From Rostratula benghalensis (Eukaryota > Chordata > Aves > Charadriiformes > Rostratulidae), in the NCBI GenBank assembly GCA_013399305.1, contig VXAI01000038.1:4089682-4153681 (forward strand): DNA of 64,000 bases, given 5' to 3'. The notes below the pieces were generated by a model. It made no database searches. It was not told where the DNA came from and saw only the letters and a list, made by a program, of their open reading frames with translations. A program made the position numbers and the translations under genes. This document shows positions 35,501 through 48,501 of the stretch, in pieces (the first letter of the stretch is position 1; every line of letters begins with the position of its first letter).

Positions 35501-38500
35501 AGAGGCTATGTTGAACAGAAACAAGTAGTTACAATATTTGGACTATTTTCTGACTTGTAATAAAACGACTAAATGAATCAATAATATCAGTTTTACATTG
35601 GATTAGAAAAAGTTATAAAGTGTTTTATTATGCCCTAGATAGTATCATCCTCTTGAGGATGACTGCATGTGCTCTTTCTTCTCCCTTCTTTTTTATCATC
35701 TGGTAGTCCCAAGTAGTGATACTGTGCTTTGGAGGTGGAAATGATGGGGGACAGTGCATGGGTACCAGTAGTTTCCTAAATCCAAGTAGTCATAGCAGTG
35801 TCACTTATAGACCATGCAGTCCCCAAAGTACCCTGCTAGTGGCAGCAGGAGCCTTGCTGAGGGCAGCAAGAAGAGAAGTCTCTATACATAATCCCGAAAG
35901 AGTGTTTTAGGGAGAAATACCTGTCACACCTGAAAAACGAGTGTAGCTTACTCTGCTGTTGGGCTTCGGCCAGTAGGCCTTGCAGCACCAGTGCTTTCTC
36001 TCTGTCTCTGCCTCTGAGGAACCATTAATCAAGATTATCTTTTTCTGGTTCAATCTGTGCCAAGATTTGTAGCCCAAAGGCACTGGAGTAGCTTTTAAAC
36101 CCCACTTAGCTCTTTCAGGAATCTCCTACTTGCTTACATGGTCCTCCTTAAAAATGACATTTGTTTACAGGTCATACTGTTTTCTCCTGAATGCTCACAA
36201 ACCATATGTTGCAAAATAAGTATTAGAAAAGGTTTTAGAAGGCCGTGACTTCCCATGGGAATATGCCTGAAGTCAGACCATGCAAAAGTGCCTTTCTCCA
36301 CTTTGCCTCAGCTGCCCCCTGGTTTGCAAATGTACCTGGTAGATAATTGTCTACTAGCTATTAGGACCTAGTATTTTATTTTTTTTTTGCTGGAATTTTA
36401 CATTGGGAATTTATCTTTTTATTCATTGTGTAACTCCTCGCAGTTTCTTGCAAGAGTGGTGACTCTTGAGAAAAGGGGAAAAAGGAATTTAGTTTAAGTG
36501 CAGTTCTCTTTATGCAACGTGGCTTTTCTGAACAGTGTCTGTGCGGTTTTGTGCCTGTTTGTTTTGGATGTTTCTAAAACGTTCTTGATCTGAGCACATA
36601 CAGAGAACATAAAATTTTCTGAAGCACAGAAGAGACGAGCACTACAGCTACTGTCCTAATAAATAATACTAAAAATTGATTTATTAGAATTCCCTCTAAA
36701 GTTCCAACTTAATTTTGCTTCTGAATTGCCAAGGATGGTCCTGGAAGAAGACTATAATTTATACTGAGAGAGTATCATCTGCATTTTCAACTCTAAAATA
36801 AAATTAACTTCATTCCACTTCATTTCTTCATATAATTTTCTTTGACATATAAACTAATTTTTAATGACAAAGGGAAAATATCTAGTAAAAACATACATGG
36901 CAGTTAATCTTATGCCATCATATGGCTGTTTGTCAAAATTTTCATTAACTTAGTCAATATTTGATGATGCAATACGATTTTTCTCTAGCTGGTTGGTTTT
37001 GCAGCCTTGTGATTGTACAGAAATATCTGTAGTATGTTTGCAAGACTAATTTATTGGCACAGGAAATTCACTTATTTATCAAATTAATGACTAAGTGGAG
37101 TCTTTTGCTTGAGGAAAAGAGGAAAGGGGAAGATTTGTACATTTCCCTCATAAGGAAAGCAAGGGAAAACATAATAAATCAGTTACAGAGATGCTAGAAA
37201 AAGGTGAAATAGGTTTAAAGACATAGAGCTTTGATTTGCTTTCAAGAACTTGGCAATTGAAAAGATCCCTCCCTAGACTCTGTATTTAGAATGGGCTAAG
37301 AAGGGTAACAACGTCCCTTTGCAGGGGCCCTGGTACTGAATGGGACATCGTCATCTGTGGCCTTTCCTGGATAAGCCTCAGCCACCCCTCTTTGAAGAGA
37401 GAGGGCTGTTGGCACGTGACAGGGAGACCTCTCATCTTTAGGCTAAATATTTTTTTCTGGTCATAGCCAATGAAAGAATCTCAGTCAGATTTTGCTAAGC
37501 CATGAACTGATGGCCACTGGTTTCCCTCTCTCACTCATGTATTGTGCCAGAATAACAACTGCATGCATGAAGATCTTACAGCATCAACCTCCATTCCATG
37601 AGAGGCCAAGGACAGTTTAGTGCAAATACTGGGGTGCTGCAAAACTTGTAGAAGGAAATTTTTCCCACTGAAAATTAGTCAGGAATTAAAATGTGACCCC
37701 ATAATGCCCCTCAGGCTGGTTTGCAAAGTATTCACTGCTTGCTGCAGCTCATACTGTAGATCCATGTAAAGCAAGTGCAGCTCTAAGTTAATCGCAAGCA
37801 CCATCAGGTGGATTCCAGAATGTGCTTCTGTATATCGTGCTTGGTGTATGCCTTGGGAATGCTGCTGAGCACATCCAAGTGGTTTAGAGAAGGCATGAAA
37901 ACTGTCATCAATACCTTTTCATAATTTTCTCATCCGTGGTTCCATAATACCACTTCCCAGACAGAGAAAGAGGAGAATTCCAACTGTTGAGACTGTTACT
38001 TACATGACAGCCCAGAGGGTTTCCCTGGGGCAGGACAGGCTTTACATAAAGCATTATAGAAACGTGGACCTGCAAGAAGATCCTACTGTGAAGAGGTTCT
38101 GATCTATAAAAAAGGACGTATTATTAGCTACTTTTTGGCATTTGCAGTTGAGTGGTTCAGTTACTTTTCTCACAGTATTTAGGAAATCTCTCTGAAAGGC
38201 AGAATTGGAGTTCAGTTCTGTGTTCCTGTTGCAGTCTAAAGCCTGGGTGGTGTGTGTTTGCAGATACCGAGTGTGGCCTGCCTGCAGGTGGTTCCACTGA
38301 ACAGAGGGAATTCAGTGTACATTAAAAGTCTACACTTGGTAAGACCACGTATTGCAGCTGATCACACCCCATGTTGTGTCTGTGCTTTCTGGGCTCTCAG
38401 TCTTTAAAAAAAGATAATTACAAATAATGTTCACTTTTTGAAGAAGCCATTTTTTGCATTACGAACTTCATACCGTCTGCCATAAAACACAGTGAACTCT

Positions 38501-41500
38501 TAGTAAAGTGAATGTCCTTGTACTTCTAATGCCAACAGGGATTCATTTTCTTGGTTTCATTACTCCTTTTTCCATTTTTTTTCTCTTTACTTGGCAAGGC
38601 ACCAGGATGCTTTTTCTCAATGAGCCAGAAACAGAGTGAGACAGATGCACTGACCATATGAATGCAAAGGGGATGATTCCTCTAATGAAAGATAATGTAC
38701 TTGGGATGAAGAGTATTTGAATAATGGGAATAGCAGATGTTTTGGCAGTCTTCCCTTTGAAGCGTACCTGTGTTTGTTGAGAGATTACTTCCCAAGAAGC
38801 AGTATTACCAGCTGGCCAACACTGTTAGGAAAATGGTATTTCAGACACTGCACAACTGGCACAGTGAGCCACAAGCACGCGGGTTTAAGCATCAACTATG
38901 CCCAACGTTTGCCAGTAAGAAAAGCTTACAAGTTCATGAGTTCTCCAAATCTTGGATGAAGCTATTTAATCCCAGCTGCAGTGCAACATAAATCTGCATA
39001 TTCAGTACCACCCAACTGTAGAAATCATCCATGGTTTTGAACACTTCTGTGAGAAGGGAGGCGATCCAATGATTTTCAGACTGCAGGCTGTGAACCTCTG
39101 ATGGTCTGAAATTTCATTGTGCATGTTGGAAGTTTATTACCACGTCACCAATCCAGTGCACTTGGCTATCAGTTAACAGTTAGCAAAGTCCATGTTTGCT
39201 GTGAAGAAGCAGCATATTAGTACTCGTGTGAGCAAGAATGAGCATCTTTTAGTATAGACAGTGAATTGCTCAGGCTGCATCAGTATTAGTACTAATAGAA
39301 GCAGTGTTATACCTTGATGTGTAAGAAAGGTGTGCTGTTTTCTAGAAAACTTCTGACAACTTACAACTTGCCATTCATTTGAAGGTCATATCACTCATGA
39401 ATTTGCTTCTTCATGGTCATTGTTGTGTAAAGGAATGAAAGGCTAGGATTTTTCAAGCATTACTTTTGAATTTGCTAAACACATTTTTATGGAATAAGGT
39501 TTTATGGTACTTTTTCTAAAAAATCATCACATACCCTTCTAAAGTACCCTTCTATCTATTTAATGGCTTCTGAACAGAACATGTAAATGTTTTTCTTTTC
39601 TAGTTTCCATGTTGTAATAAAAAGAGAAATTCCAGACTTCTTGTGACCTAGGCAGTTGAGTCATCTTTGAAGTGCAGGAGGTACGGCTGCAGATTAATGA
39701 ATGAAATCACATTACACTACACCTGTAGACCCAGACATAGAGCAGGAGGAATCCAAGAAAATACTTCTCACAGTGTTTTCATCGTCTTGTTTCATGACTG
39801 TATTGCCTTTTTTTGTTTGTTTTTTGAAGCAGGAGATTGCTAGTACACCCGGAAAATAATTTCAGATGCTCCCACATTCACACAAAATGCTCCCTCAGCT
39901 GTAATCCTGCAGTGGTGACCGCGTGTTTGTAGAGAGGGCATGTGCTGTGCAGACAGTTTTCACAACCACAGGCTTCCAGCAGAGTGGAGCTGCTGGGGAG
40001 GAGAGACCGCAGGGGCCTCATCGCTCCCTGCTGCAGCAGCTTCCCCAGAGCAGCGTAGCCAGTGCAAGGAGGCAGCTGGGGAACCTCAGCTCAGCCCTCG
40101 CAGCAGCTGAGAAGCCTTTGTAGCTAATTTAATTTCTTGATTTTTGTCTGTTAGGTGTATATATGTCTCTTTGTTTGCCTGCATTCCCATTGAAATATAT
40201 ACCACTGTGTATGGTGTTATTGCTGTTTGTGAACTGTTTGAATACTGCATGTATGAGCAACATCCTCAAATTCCTTCAGGCATGAGCACATAAACCATTT
40301 ACAAGTTTAACTGGTGCTCACACATATTCTAATATAGTTAGACAGGGAATATGGATGAATATGGATATGGAAAAGAGACATAAGAAGCAGGACATAATAG
40401 TGAGCATAAAACTGAAGCAGGAATCAATAAATATCTGACAAGATCCTTCTTAGGTAAGTGATGGAACGTATTATGAAAATATTTTCTTGCGGCGTCTTGT
40501 AAAGCATACAGCAGTTGTACCACAGTAAAGCAAAGATAATAAGCTTATTTGCCTGGGGGGCAGTGTAGTCCACATAAAAAAAGATGGTGAATGAGAATCA
40601 CTTAGGAAAAACAGAAAACATGCAAACTCTCACTTGATCTCTCCCAGACAGATTTTTGTTTTGCTTTTCAGTTGAAAAAAAAGTGTACAACAATTCCAAA
40701 TTTTATACTGTCATTCTCTCCCTGTTGACATATTGTACCCACTGTTTCAGCACATGCAGTTCTTTCTGGGGAATGCAACCCTCATGGAGTCACTCAGCAA
40801 AGCAACTTCTTTAGTCACTGAAAACCTGTTAAACCTAGGAATCCTCCTGTTGCAAGGAGAACTTGGGAAATTTGCCCATAGCAGCCAAAAAGCAGTGAGG
40901 TGGGACCAGGAATTGGGAACAGCGTGCAGAACTGTGAATATCAAAGGCAGGCATAAAAGACTGCGCCATCTTCTGTCCTGCTGAATGGCTTCAGTGAAGA
41001 CTAAACTATCTAGATAAATGGGTCACTGCCAGATTTCACTGCTTATCAAGCATCTCCAGTAATGTTTTAGAGACTTGGATTCATGCAATTAGAAGCTCCT
41101 TTTATAGGTGCTACGAGCATACTCTCCTAGTCAAAACATTTTTCTTTCCCATATTCTGTGCCCCCAGCAGAAGTCAGTCCAAGTATTTATTTTTTACACA
41201 CTGCCCAAAGAAACCTAATAATCTAGTATGATTGTTGCACTGGCTGGTTTGTTGTTTGTGCTGTTCTAAAAACAGATTTATTGCTTATGTCAATCTTGTA
41301 AGGTTTTCATTACATCAGCTCAAGCTTCTTAGCATGCAAACCTTTCCCCGTTTTTCTGTGATTCTCATTTTTATTACCATCTGTGGAGAGGAAGGGAAAA
41401 TGGGGTCATGTTGAGGAATGTGATTGGTGTAAAATTTCTGCATATAAACAGGATCCAGCTTCCCTACAGGCAAACACGGGGTCTAGAGAAACCACAGCCT

Positions 41501-44096
41501 TCTTGAAGCATGATGTATAAACCGTTTTTTTGTGTCCTTTTGCTGCAGTACTTTTGGATGGTGAAACATCTTCTTTCCTTAAAGTACATCCTTTCTCTAT
41601 ATTTCTTCAGTTTCCAGCTCCCTTGATTCAATGCTCATCTCATCCAGACACGCGTCCTCATCAACAGCCCAGTATCTGTGTTTCAGCCCCTGGCTTGAGC
41701 TCCGTTGTCCCCTTCACCCCGTGTCCCACCCAGCGTGTTCTCTCCCTGTGCAGTACGAGGGCAGGGTGTTCCTCGTTGCACAGGAGGTCGTCACTGCAGA
41801 ACTCACATTCTGGTGTGAGTCCCACCTTGACCATATCAGTGGTTACACAAGGAAAACATGGTGCATCTCCCAGATGTGCAGAGCACTTTGATGGGTACGC
41901 TTACACCTTAGAAAATGCAGTTGGAACTTTAGGTGATGAGAGAGAGAATTCTTGTAAAATCTTAGATTCACTGAAAGCTATTTTATTTCCCTAATCCATT
42001 TGAAAAAGGTAATTTTCTTGTGTCACAAATTTCCTGGAAAATCTTCAAGCTTTGTTGTTAAAAAAGGTCATAGAGAAGAAAATGTTACAAATTTATCACG
42101 TGTGTTTAGATTTTTTTTACAGCATTATTGCTTTTATATCACTTTAAACCATAAATAGAAAAATAAACCCTGTTTATTTAAAAGTATAATGTTAATACTA
42201 GTAAAACTTGTTAAATGGTTAATTCCAAACTTCTCACTTCTTACTCAACTAATGTTTTTGAAGTCAAGGATATTTTCGTCTGATAGAAACTAAGAATAAT
42301 CAGTTGTAAGTATGTTTGAAATTTTGGGATACAATATACTGGAATATAACCTGGCCTTCTCTACTGTAAAAGAGCAATGTGTACATCAGTCTGCATATTT
42401 TAATTTCTTCCTGTTTCTAAATAAATGTTTTGAAAACATGAACCTTAAGCCAGCTGCTCAGATGACTGTAGAAGCTTCCCTCGGTCTCCTACAGGAACCA
42501 CTCTGCTTATTTGCAGAAAATGCTTCTTTGCAGTGTTTTTCCTGTTCCCTTCAGGCAGGTGACACCCCAGTGTGCCAGGTCAGACAAGAGTGGAGCTTTT
42601 CATTTCTTCTTGTTCTTTCTTCCTGTGCTTCTGCTTCCTGTTGCTCACCGTAAGAGCTTCATGTTTACAAACTTCATATAGAAAATGACAGTTCAAAATT
42701 AGTGAAAAATGATCAATCTCTTAATCTCAATTTCATACCTTTTCTAATTTGCATAATGCACGGAATTATGTTAATGAGGGAATAGGCATGGGTATTGCTT
42801 CTTGCTGCAATAACCCAACCCTTACACCATGTCTGAAGCAAGGGACTTGTATGAAATTTCAGACAGAGGGCAAAGGCCACAAAGATCAAAACCGAACATT
42901 GAAATAGTCCTCTGCCATAGGAAGGCCAGCGGCATACTGGAGTCCTTCTCACTACCAATACTGGAATGTGTCAACAGGAAAATGATAGGGATGATGTTGT
43001 TTTGAAAAATAGGTTTCCAAAAGGTCACTACCATACCTCTCCTTCCAGAATGTTGCAAAGTCTGTTGCTTTCATTATTCCAGTAATTTTCTGTTTTACTC
43101 ATTCTTGCACAATATGCAATTTGATGCGTTACTGTTTCTAATCCTTTAAACGGGTTTCTTCTCTAACCCAAAGAATCAAAGATTCTCCATGTGCTCCTCT
43201 CTGCCCTGGCATTTCCTGTCCTCTACCTGGCTGCATCTTTAATAAATCATGAGGAAGTTACTAGCTTTAGGACTTCTATTGCTATATAAAACTCAATTGA
43301 AAACAGCTCTCAGGATCATAAGGGGCCATCAAATGGAGACAGTACGATGACATAAGCCTTGCTGGCTTAGACAAGTAGGTAAGAAATGTTTTTTCAGAGG
43401 GAGAACAATTTGGAATACTTGGTCACTCAGCCATCAGCAGAGAATTTATACATGTACTATTAATATCAGCCAAGGAGGAAAAAGAGAAGAATTATGTTTA
43501 AATGTGGACTTGAGAAGTGGCAGCAAATCTTTAAAACTGTGATTTTACATATTGAAGTTCTTTGGAGCCATATCTATTGTGGGGGTGGACTCAGTGTCTA
43601 GAAAAGTTTGCGAGGAGGAATCCTAGGAGATCAAGTTTATGGGAGTCTCATAGTGCAGTGAATTTTACAGATGAGTTCTTCTGAAAGTGCTTTGTAAGAA
43701 AAAGGGATTGCTTTAAAAAGAGAAAGGTGTAACTAACTAAAGCTAACTAAAAATGTTTGTGCATAGGAAGAGAAGTGGGTGCATCTGGAGTGGGTTTTGG
43801 GCTTAGTTTTGGTTCTGAAAATGTCTGAAGGCTGGTTTAAGTCCTTAGGAAGCTCTGGGGGATCTCAGAGAAGTAGCCTTTACTTTCCCCAGAAAGGAGA
43901 AGAGGGGGGAAAAAAAAGCAAAGGAACACTGCACAGAGGTTTGGCTCTAAAAAGTTAGACTTTCCTTGTATGTCTTCTTCTTGGGTACTTTCCTCAGGTG
44001 GAATAAATACTATGATTTGCATCATAAAGGCAGAAAACCTGTGTTCCAGAGTAGAACAGCAGCAGAGCTGGGGATAAAACAAAGATCTGGTTTCTT
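32584..44096. other. Unique non-coding DNA with two GC-richer patches
   Basis: No gene was established over 11.5 kb. GC-richer patches occur at about 35240-35395, 39905-40120 (CAG/CTG-rich, about six CpG) and 41600-41880. A strong splice-acceptor/donor pair encloses 33 nt at 35424-35456, and an acceptor-like site at 41525-41548 opens a 148-codon frame. Both are listed as hypotheses only. Frames at 34471-34830 (119 aa) and 33981-34328 (115 aa, minus) match nothing I know. Confidence 0.5.
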
Positions 44097-44157
44097 ATCA
44101 CAGAATCATCATGGTTGGAACAGACCTGTCCAGTAGCTATCACTATCCAGGCCATAT
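44097..44157 (-). mobile_element. CR1 LINE tail, minus strand, short
   Basis: ATCACAGAATCATCATGGTT followed by GGAACAGACCTG is the reverse complement of a CR1 3' end: its octamer-type terminus, then the CAACC/AGGTC(C/T) region. Only about 60 bp remain and the 5' boundary is vague. Confidence 0.65.
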
Positions 44158-46857
44158 CTGACTGTGGTATTTTATTGAATGTAAGAAGACAAATGATGGG
44201 GGCACATGGTTTAAATTTAGGTGCAGTTTGAAGACTTTTGAAGCAATTAGTCTGAAATCAGACAGATATTTGACAGTAAGAGAACTCAAACACATATTAT
44301 TCTCAATAAAATCCCAAATGTTCTATGTGAGAGTATTCCCCTGCTTCTCTAGAGTAGCTTTTCATGTGCATCAATTCCCTTTCTGTCCTAAGAACCACTT
44401 CCATCACGTATTGCCTCGCTTTACCAAGAATGTAACCCTCTTGATAAAACAGTTATTACAGACATTTTAGAGCAAGCACTGGCTATATGCTATTTTTATT
44501 CCTCTGTTTTCTCATTGTCACTATTAACTATGTCCAACTTATGCTACTAAAATTCTATTTAAAATTTAAAATTTTCTTGCACTAGTACTAGTGAGTTCCA
44601 GAAGTAGCCTTTAAGACCATTAAAAATACTCAGGAGATGAATTCATCATAATGGCCTAAGGAAAAGACAAATTATTACAAAGTTAGGGACTTCTCAGAGG
44701 GAAGGTCTGATATGGTATCAGCAGGAAAGCAGGAGATGGTGCTGTTCCATGGTGTCAGCTCTGTGAACTAAATAATCACAACTACAGAACATTTTCTGAT
44801 CATTCAGTTCAAAAAAACCTGTGAAGACACCAACTAGTTAGTTGTCCTGTGAGGTTTTTTAAATAGAAAGCCTAAATAATCCTTTGCTAATACCTTTGAG
44901 GCTCTAGAACACTTCCGAGTTTACTCAGTTTTTAAGTATTTTGGATTTAATTCAGCTAAGCATTCATGAGGGACATTTCAATCCCTAAATATTTAATGAG
45001 TAGTTATAAACTGTTGTTAATTGATCCAGTTGTAAGTAGAAAAGGAATATTCAAAACTAGTTTGTAGATAACCTAATCCTAGGAGTACTGTGTTTTAATT
45101 TTTAAAACTAATGAGGTGCTCATATGGCGTGTTAATGGGGTTGTAGTTCTAGTAACCATTAAAATGTTATTGAGTTTTATGTTGTGTACATTCCAGACCC
45201 ATGTGAAAACAATTTCTGTGTTCACACAGCTATTGTCAAACTCGGTAACCACTATCCTGCTTCAAATTGTTTTGGAGAAAGCAGAAGATGGCGTTCATGA
45301 AGAACAGATAAAATAGAATGAATTGTGCTAACGTTGCCAGTAACAAACACCGGCTGCATTCAGGCAATGTGCAGTTGTCTTCTATTAACTGTGGGGAACG
45401 TTGGCTATTTACAACTCTGGTCTATAAAGCTTAAACTGAACAAACTGTCGACTGTTAGAGATGGAGGAAGCTCTTTGGGATGGAAAAGCTGCTGAATCCA
45501 AAAATACCCTTGTAACCTTCCCAGCACTGCATTTTGCTAATCCAGAGGGAGCCTCTTACAATTCCCCAGACTTTTGTCCATAACCTTTGTTATTCCAGAG
45601 TTTGCTCAAATTAACGTAGATTCACACTCTTTTTAGTCATCCATAGCCAACCTTTGCAGGTGCCAAGGCAGAATTTACTAAACTGCATTGGTCAGGGTAA
45701 TGGAAGAGAGTGTGCACCTAGGAGGTGCACAAAACTTTGAATTTCTAGTGTGGTCGGTGAAAACAACAGTCGCCAACACGGTTCAAAGGGCCCATGTAAA
45801 AGTGAAGAGTTTATTTGTTTGTGCTAATGGCTGCTTTATGGTATTTAGAGACCTCAGTAGCCCTGAGAAAGTCTGCTGCCAAAGCGCCAGAGACAGACAG
45901 TGGTGGGGTGGGGTAGGGCAGAGAGTGGAAGATGAAGGAAGGTGTGAAACGGAGATGGGAAATGGGCACTATTCAGATGAGCTGTTCAGCTCCTTGTGGA
46001 ATAGGAATTGGAGCTTAAAGCAGCATCAAGCTTGCTGCAATTTCATGGTTACTCCTCGTAGAGCCTCCCACTGGCCCCAGGAAGAAGAGTTTTCCCCTGT
46101 CTCGCTTGATAGTTGCTTTTCATGCCCTCAGTAATGGATTAACTCGGTAATAGATACACTACACTGTTGAATATTGACAGATGAGAATAATTTAGTAGGT
46201 TTTCCTCCTTTTCTCTCAAATGTAGCTGAATGACTGTACTTTTCATGAAATCCCTCCAAGGATCTCTGGCAGAGGTGTAACCTTTTCTAGTCAGCATCTC
46301 CACTGCTGAGTGTCCTTTTCTCCAATAATTCTAGCTAAGAACACTTGCACTCTCTGTTACACACCACTGCAGCCAAGTGAAATAACTCTTCCTGTTTGGC
46401 CGTAGGCATATTTCAGTTGTGTTTCCAGTAGGCTGTTGTTTTGCAGCCTGGTGACATATTGCAGGGGTCAGCACGAGGAAAAACAGACATAAATCTTTCA
46501 CATTTACCATTAAGCATGTGCCTCAGTTTTTAACAATCTCTTGGCAAGAAACCTATTGCACTTGGCAGCTTGGTTGATTCACTCCATGTTATGAACAGAA
46601 ATAGTCACAGCGTCACCAGTGCTTTCAAATTGCTTGTGAGTAGCTATAGGTTTTTGTTAGATGTTTTGCAGAGTTACATGTTTTCATAGTACTGGATGCT
46701 ACAGGGCCACAATTTGCATCTGGAATCTCCCTCTCTGGGGGCAGAAAAAATAATTGAAAAGCCAAATGCCATGGTTGTATTTGGTTGCTAATGTTAAAGC
46801 AAGGTGGCACTTTTCTTTTCTATTAGACCTTTTTTGTTACGTGGTATGTAGCACCAA
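44158..46857. other. Unique non-coding DNA
   Basis: No gene or transposon was recognised. A 148-codon plus-strand frame (45688-46134) opens at TTG, has no recognisable domain and is probably chance. Confidence 0.6.
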
Positions 46858-47305
46858 AGTAGCCTTTCTTGTGGATGGGTGTTACATTTGCTACCCTTCC
46901 AGTCAGTCCATCAGGACCTCCCCAGTTAGCCATGACTTCAGAAGAAGAATGGAAAGCAGCCTGGCAAGTGCATCTGCCAACTCTTTCAGCACTCTTGGGT
47001 GTAGCCCATCTGGCCCCATAGACTTGTGTGCATCCAGGTGGTGCAGTAGGTCACTGACCACTTCCTTACCAATTGTGCTGTCCTCATTCTGGTTCCCCTC
47101 CCTGTGTCCTAGCTCCTGAGGCCAGGTCTCCAGGGAACAGCTAGCTCCACTGCTAAAGACTGAGGCAAAGTAGGGGTTGAGCACCTTGGCCTTTTCTTCA
47201 TCCTTTTTTACTATATTTCCCTCTGCATCCAGTAAAGGGGGGAGATTTTTCCTAATCCTCCTGAATTTATAGAAACGTTTTTCAGGACTTCCATAAGTTG
47301 CCTTC
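46858..47305 (-). mobile_element. CR1 LINE internal fragment (ORF2 reverse-transcriptase start)
   Basis: About 450 bp of CR1 in antisense orientation comes from the middle of ORF2, where the reverse-transcriptase domain begins. Unlike the other copies it has no CR1 3' UTR or octamer tail at its downstream end (46858 side). It must therefore have been cut off by a later deletion or rearrangement, or its 3' part is too decayed to see. The boundaries come from where the ORF2-like translation stops making sense on each side. Confidence 0.9.
46903..47304 (-). pseudogene. CR1 ORF2 reverse-transcriptase N-terminal remnant
   Basis: Reading the minus strand from about 47304, roughly 130 codons stay open. 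In order they show YGSPEKRFYKF, then NLPPLLDAEGNIV, then DEEKAKVLNPYFASVFS, then HLDAHKSMGPDGLHPRVL, then LADALARLLS and KSWLTGEV. This matches the linker and first conserved block of the CR1/jockey-type reverse transcriptase (MGPDGIHPRVL is the hallmark). After the stop at 46903, a related segment (NVTPIHKKG) continues in another frame down to about 46860, so a frameshift is present. The catalytic YADD region and the endonuclease are missing, so no enzyme can result. The long open stretch is notable for an old fragment. Confidence 0.9.
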
Positions 47306-48471
47306 TACATATATGCATAAATATTGAACTGTTGTAAAATAGACCAGTTTGCATTGTTTCCGTTTTTTTCTTCATTTCTTTGAATATCCCTTTTCTACCA
47401 TTGTTTTAACCTTTTGATAAGATGCATTTCCTTTCACATTTTAAAGTTCCCAAAGGGAGCAGGTTGGCTTTTCAGTCTATTAAAAAAATCCTCAGTGGAA
47501 AAGCAAGTCATTCAAAATGATGTGAAACAACACTATAGCCCTATAATAGCCCAGACTGAAGTGTCACTGTCACTGTCCCAGAGAGAGTGCACCTGCAGTG
47601 GTGTTTGTTGCAGGCACTGCTGGTGCTGCAAACGGCTCCTCACCCCTGGGAGACTCCCTCCTGGGAGACTCCTCCTCTCTGCACTTCTCCCATGAAACGT
47701 CTCTGGTGCACGTCATGTAGCGCCTCTGAACCAAAGCTGCAGATCTGAGCTTCGTTAGTCACAAGGTGAAATCAAATATCCCAGGATAGGCTTATTAGCA
47801 GCTAAGAATAAAGGCAGTAGAAAGATGATTGACCAGTCATTGCTGAAATAATAGAAACACTTTAAAAAGAAAGATTTGTTTGAGATACAATATAATTTAG
47901 TGTGGGTTTTTTTGTTTTTTTTTTTTTAAATAAAGTTGTAACTATTGGTATCTTCCTGGATTCACACTATGAAAAAAGAAGCATATGAAGTAAATAAGTT
48001 TTGTTTACATGTTTATGTGTTGAACATAGATAAATTTAAATAGATATTTTGGTTCTGAATGAACAAATTCTGCTTGCCATTTCTCTTCGTTGCATTAGAT
48101 ACTTCCAGGATGTAATTTGCACCCTTTCAATGAGCCACATCATTCTCAAGACAGTGTAGTCAGCCAGTTGCTGTTGTTCTTTCAAGTCTTGCTCTTGAGG
48201 CCATTTTTATTCACTTGAAATCCTTGATTGGTTTTGCTGTTACTTCTCATGGCTTTCGTTGTTGTTCATTATTAATTTATATCTATGGCACCAGAAATAA
48301 ATGTAAAAGTTACCAGGCAAAAATAAGAAGCTACTGCTGCTAAGGGATACTGACCTAAAATCAGATGCAACTTGAAAAATAGGGGAAATGAAGTGTCTCA
48401 AAACCAGAAGTGGGAATCCTGAGAGGAACTGCCTTTACTCTATGATGATAAAACAATATAAAAATGCAGAA

Positions 48472-48501
48472 TGTGTGTGTGTATATATATATAGATAGAT
48501 A
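48472..48501 (+). repeat. Compound (TG)n(TA)n(GATA)n microsatellite
   Basis: About five TG units run directly into about six TA units and then two GATA units. Purine-pyrimidine alternation of this kind is often polymorphic in length. Confidence 0.9.

Noticed and set aside
39990..40040. CR1-like words (GAGGAGAGACC, CCTCATCGCTCC) in the GC-rich patch
   Set aside because: The match is limited to about 30 bp with gaps and does not extend into neighbouring CR1 sequence, so it is probably coincidental.
45688..46134. 148-codon plus-strand frame
   Set aside because: It opens at TTG and has no domain, signal peptide or homologue I can recognise. A frame of this length is within chance for 64 kb in six frames.
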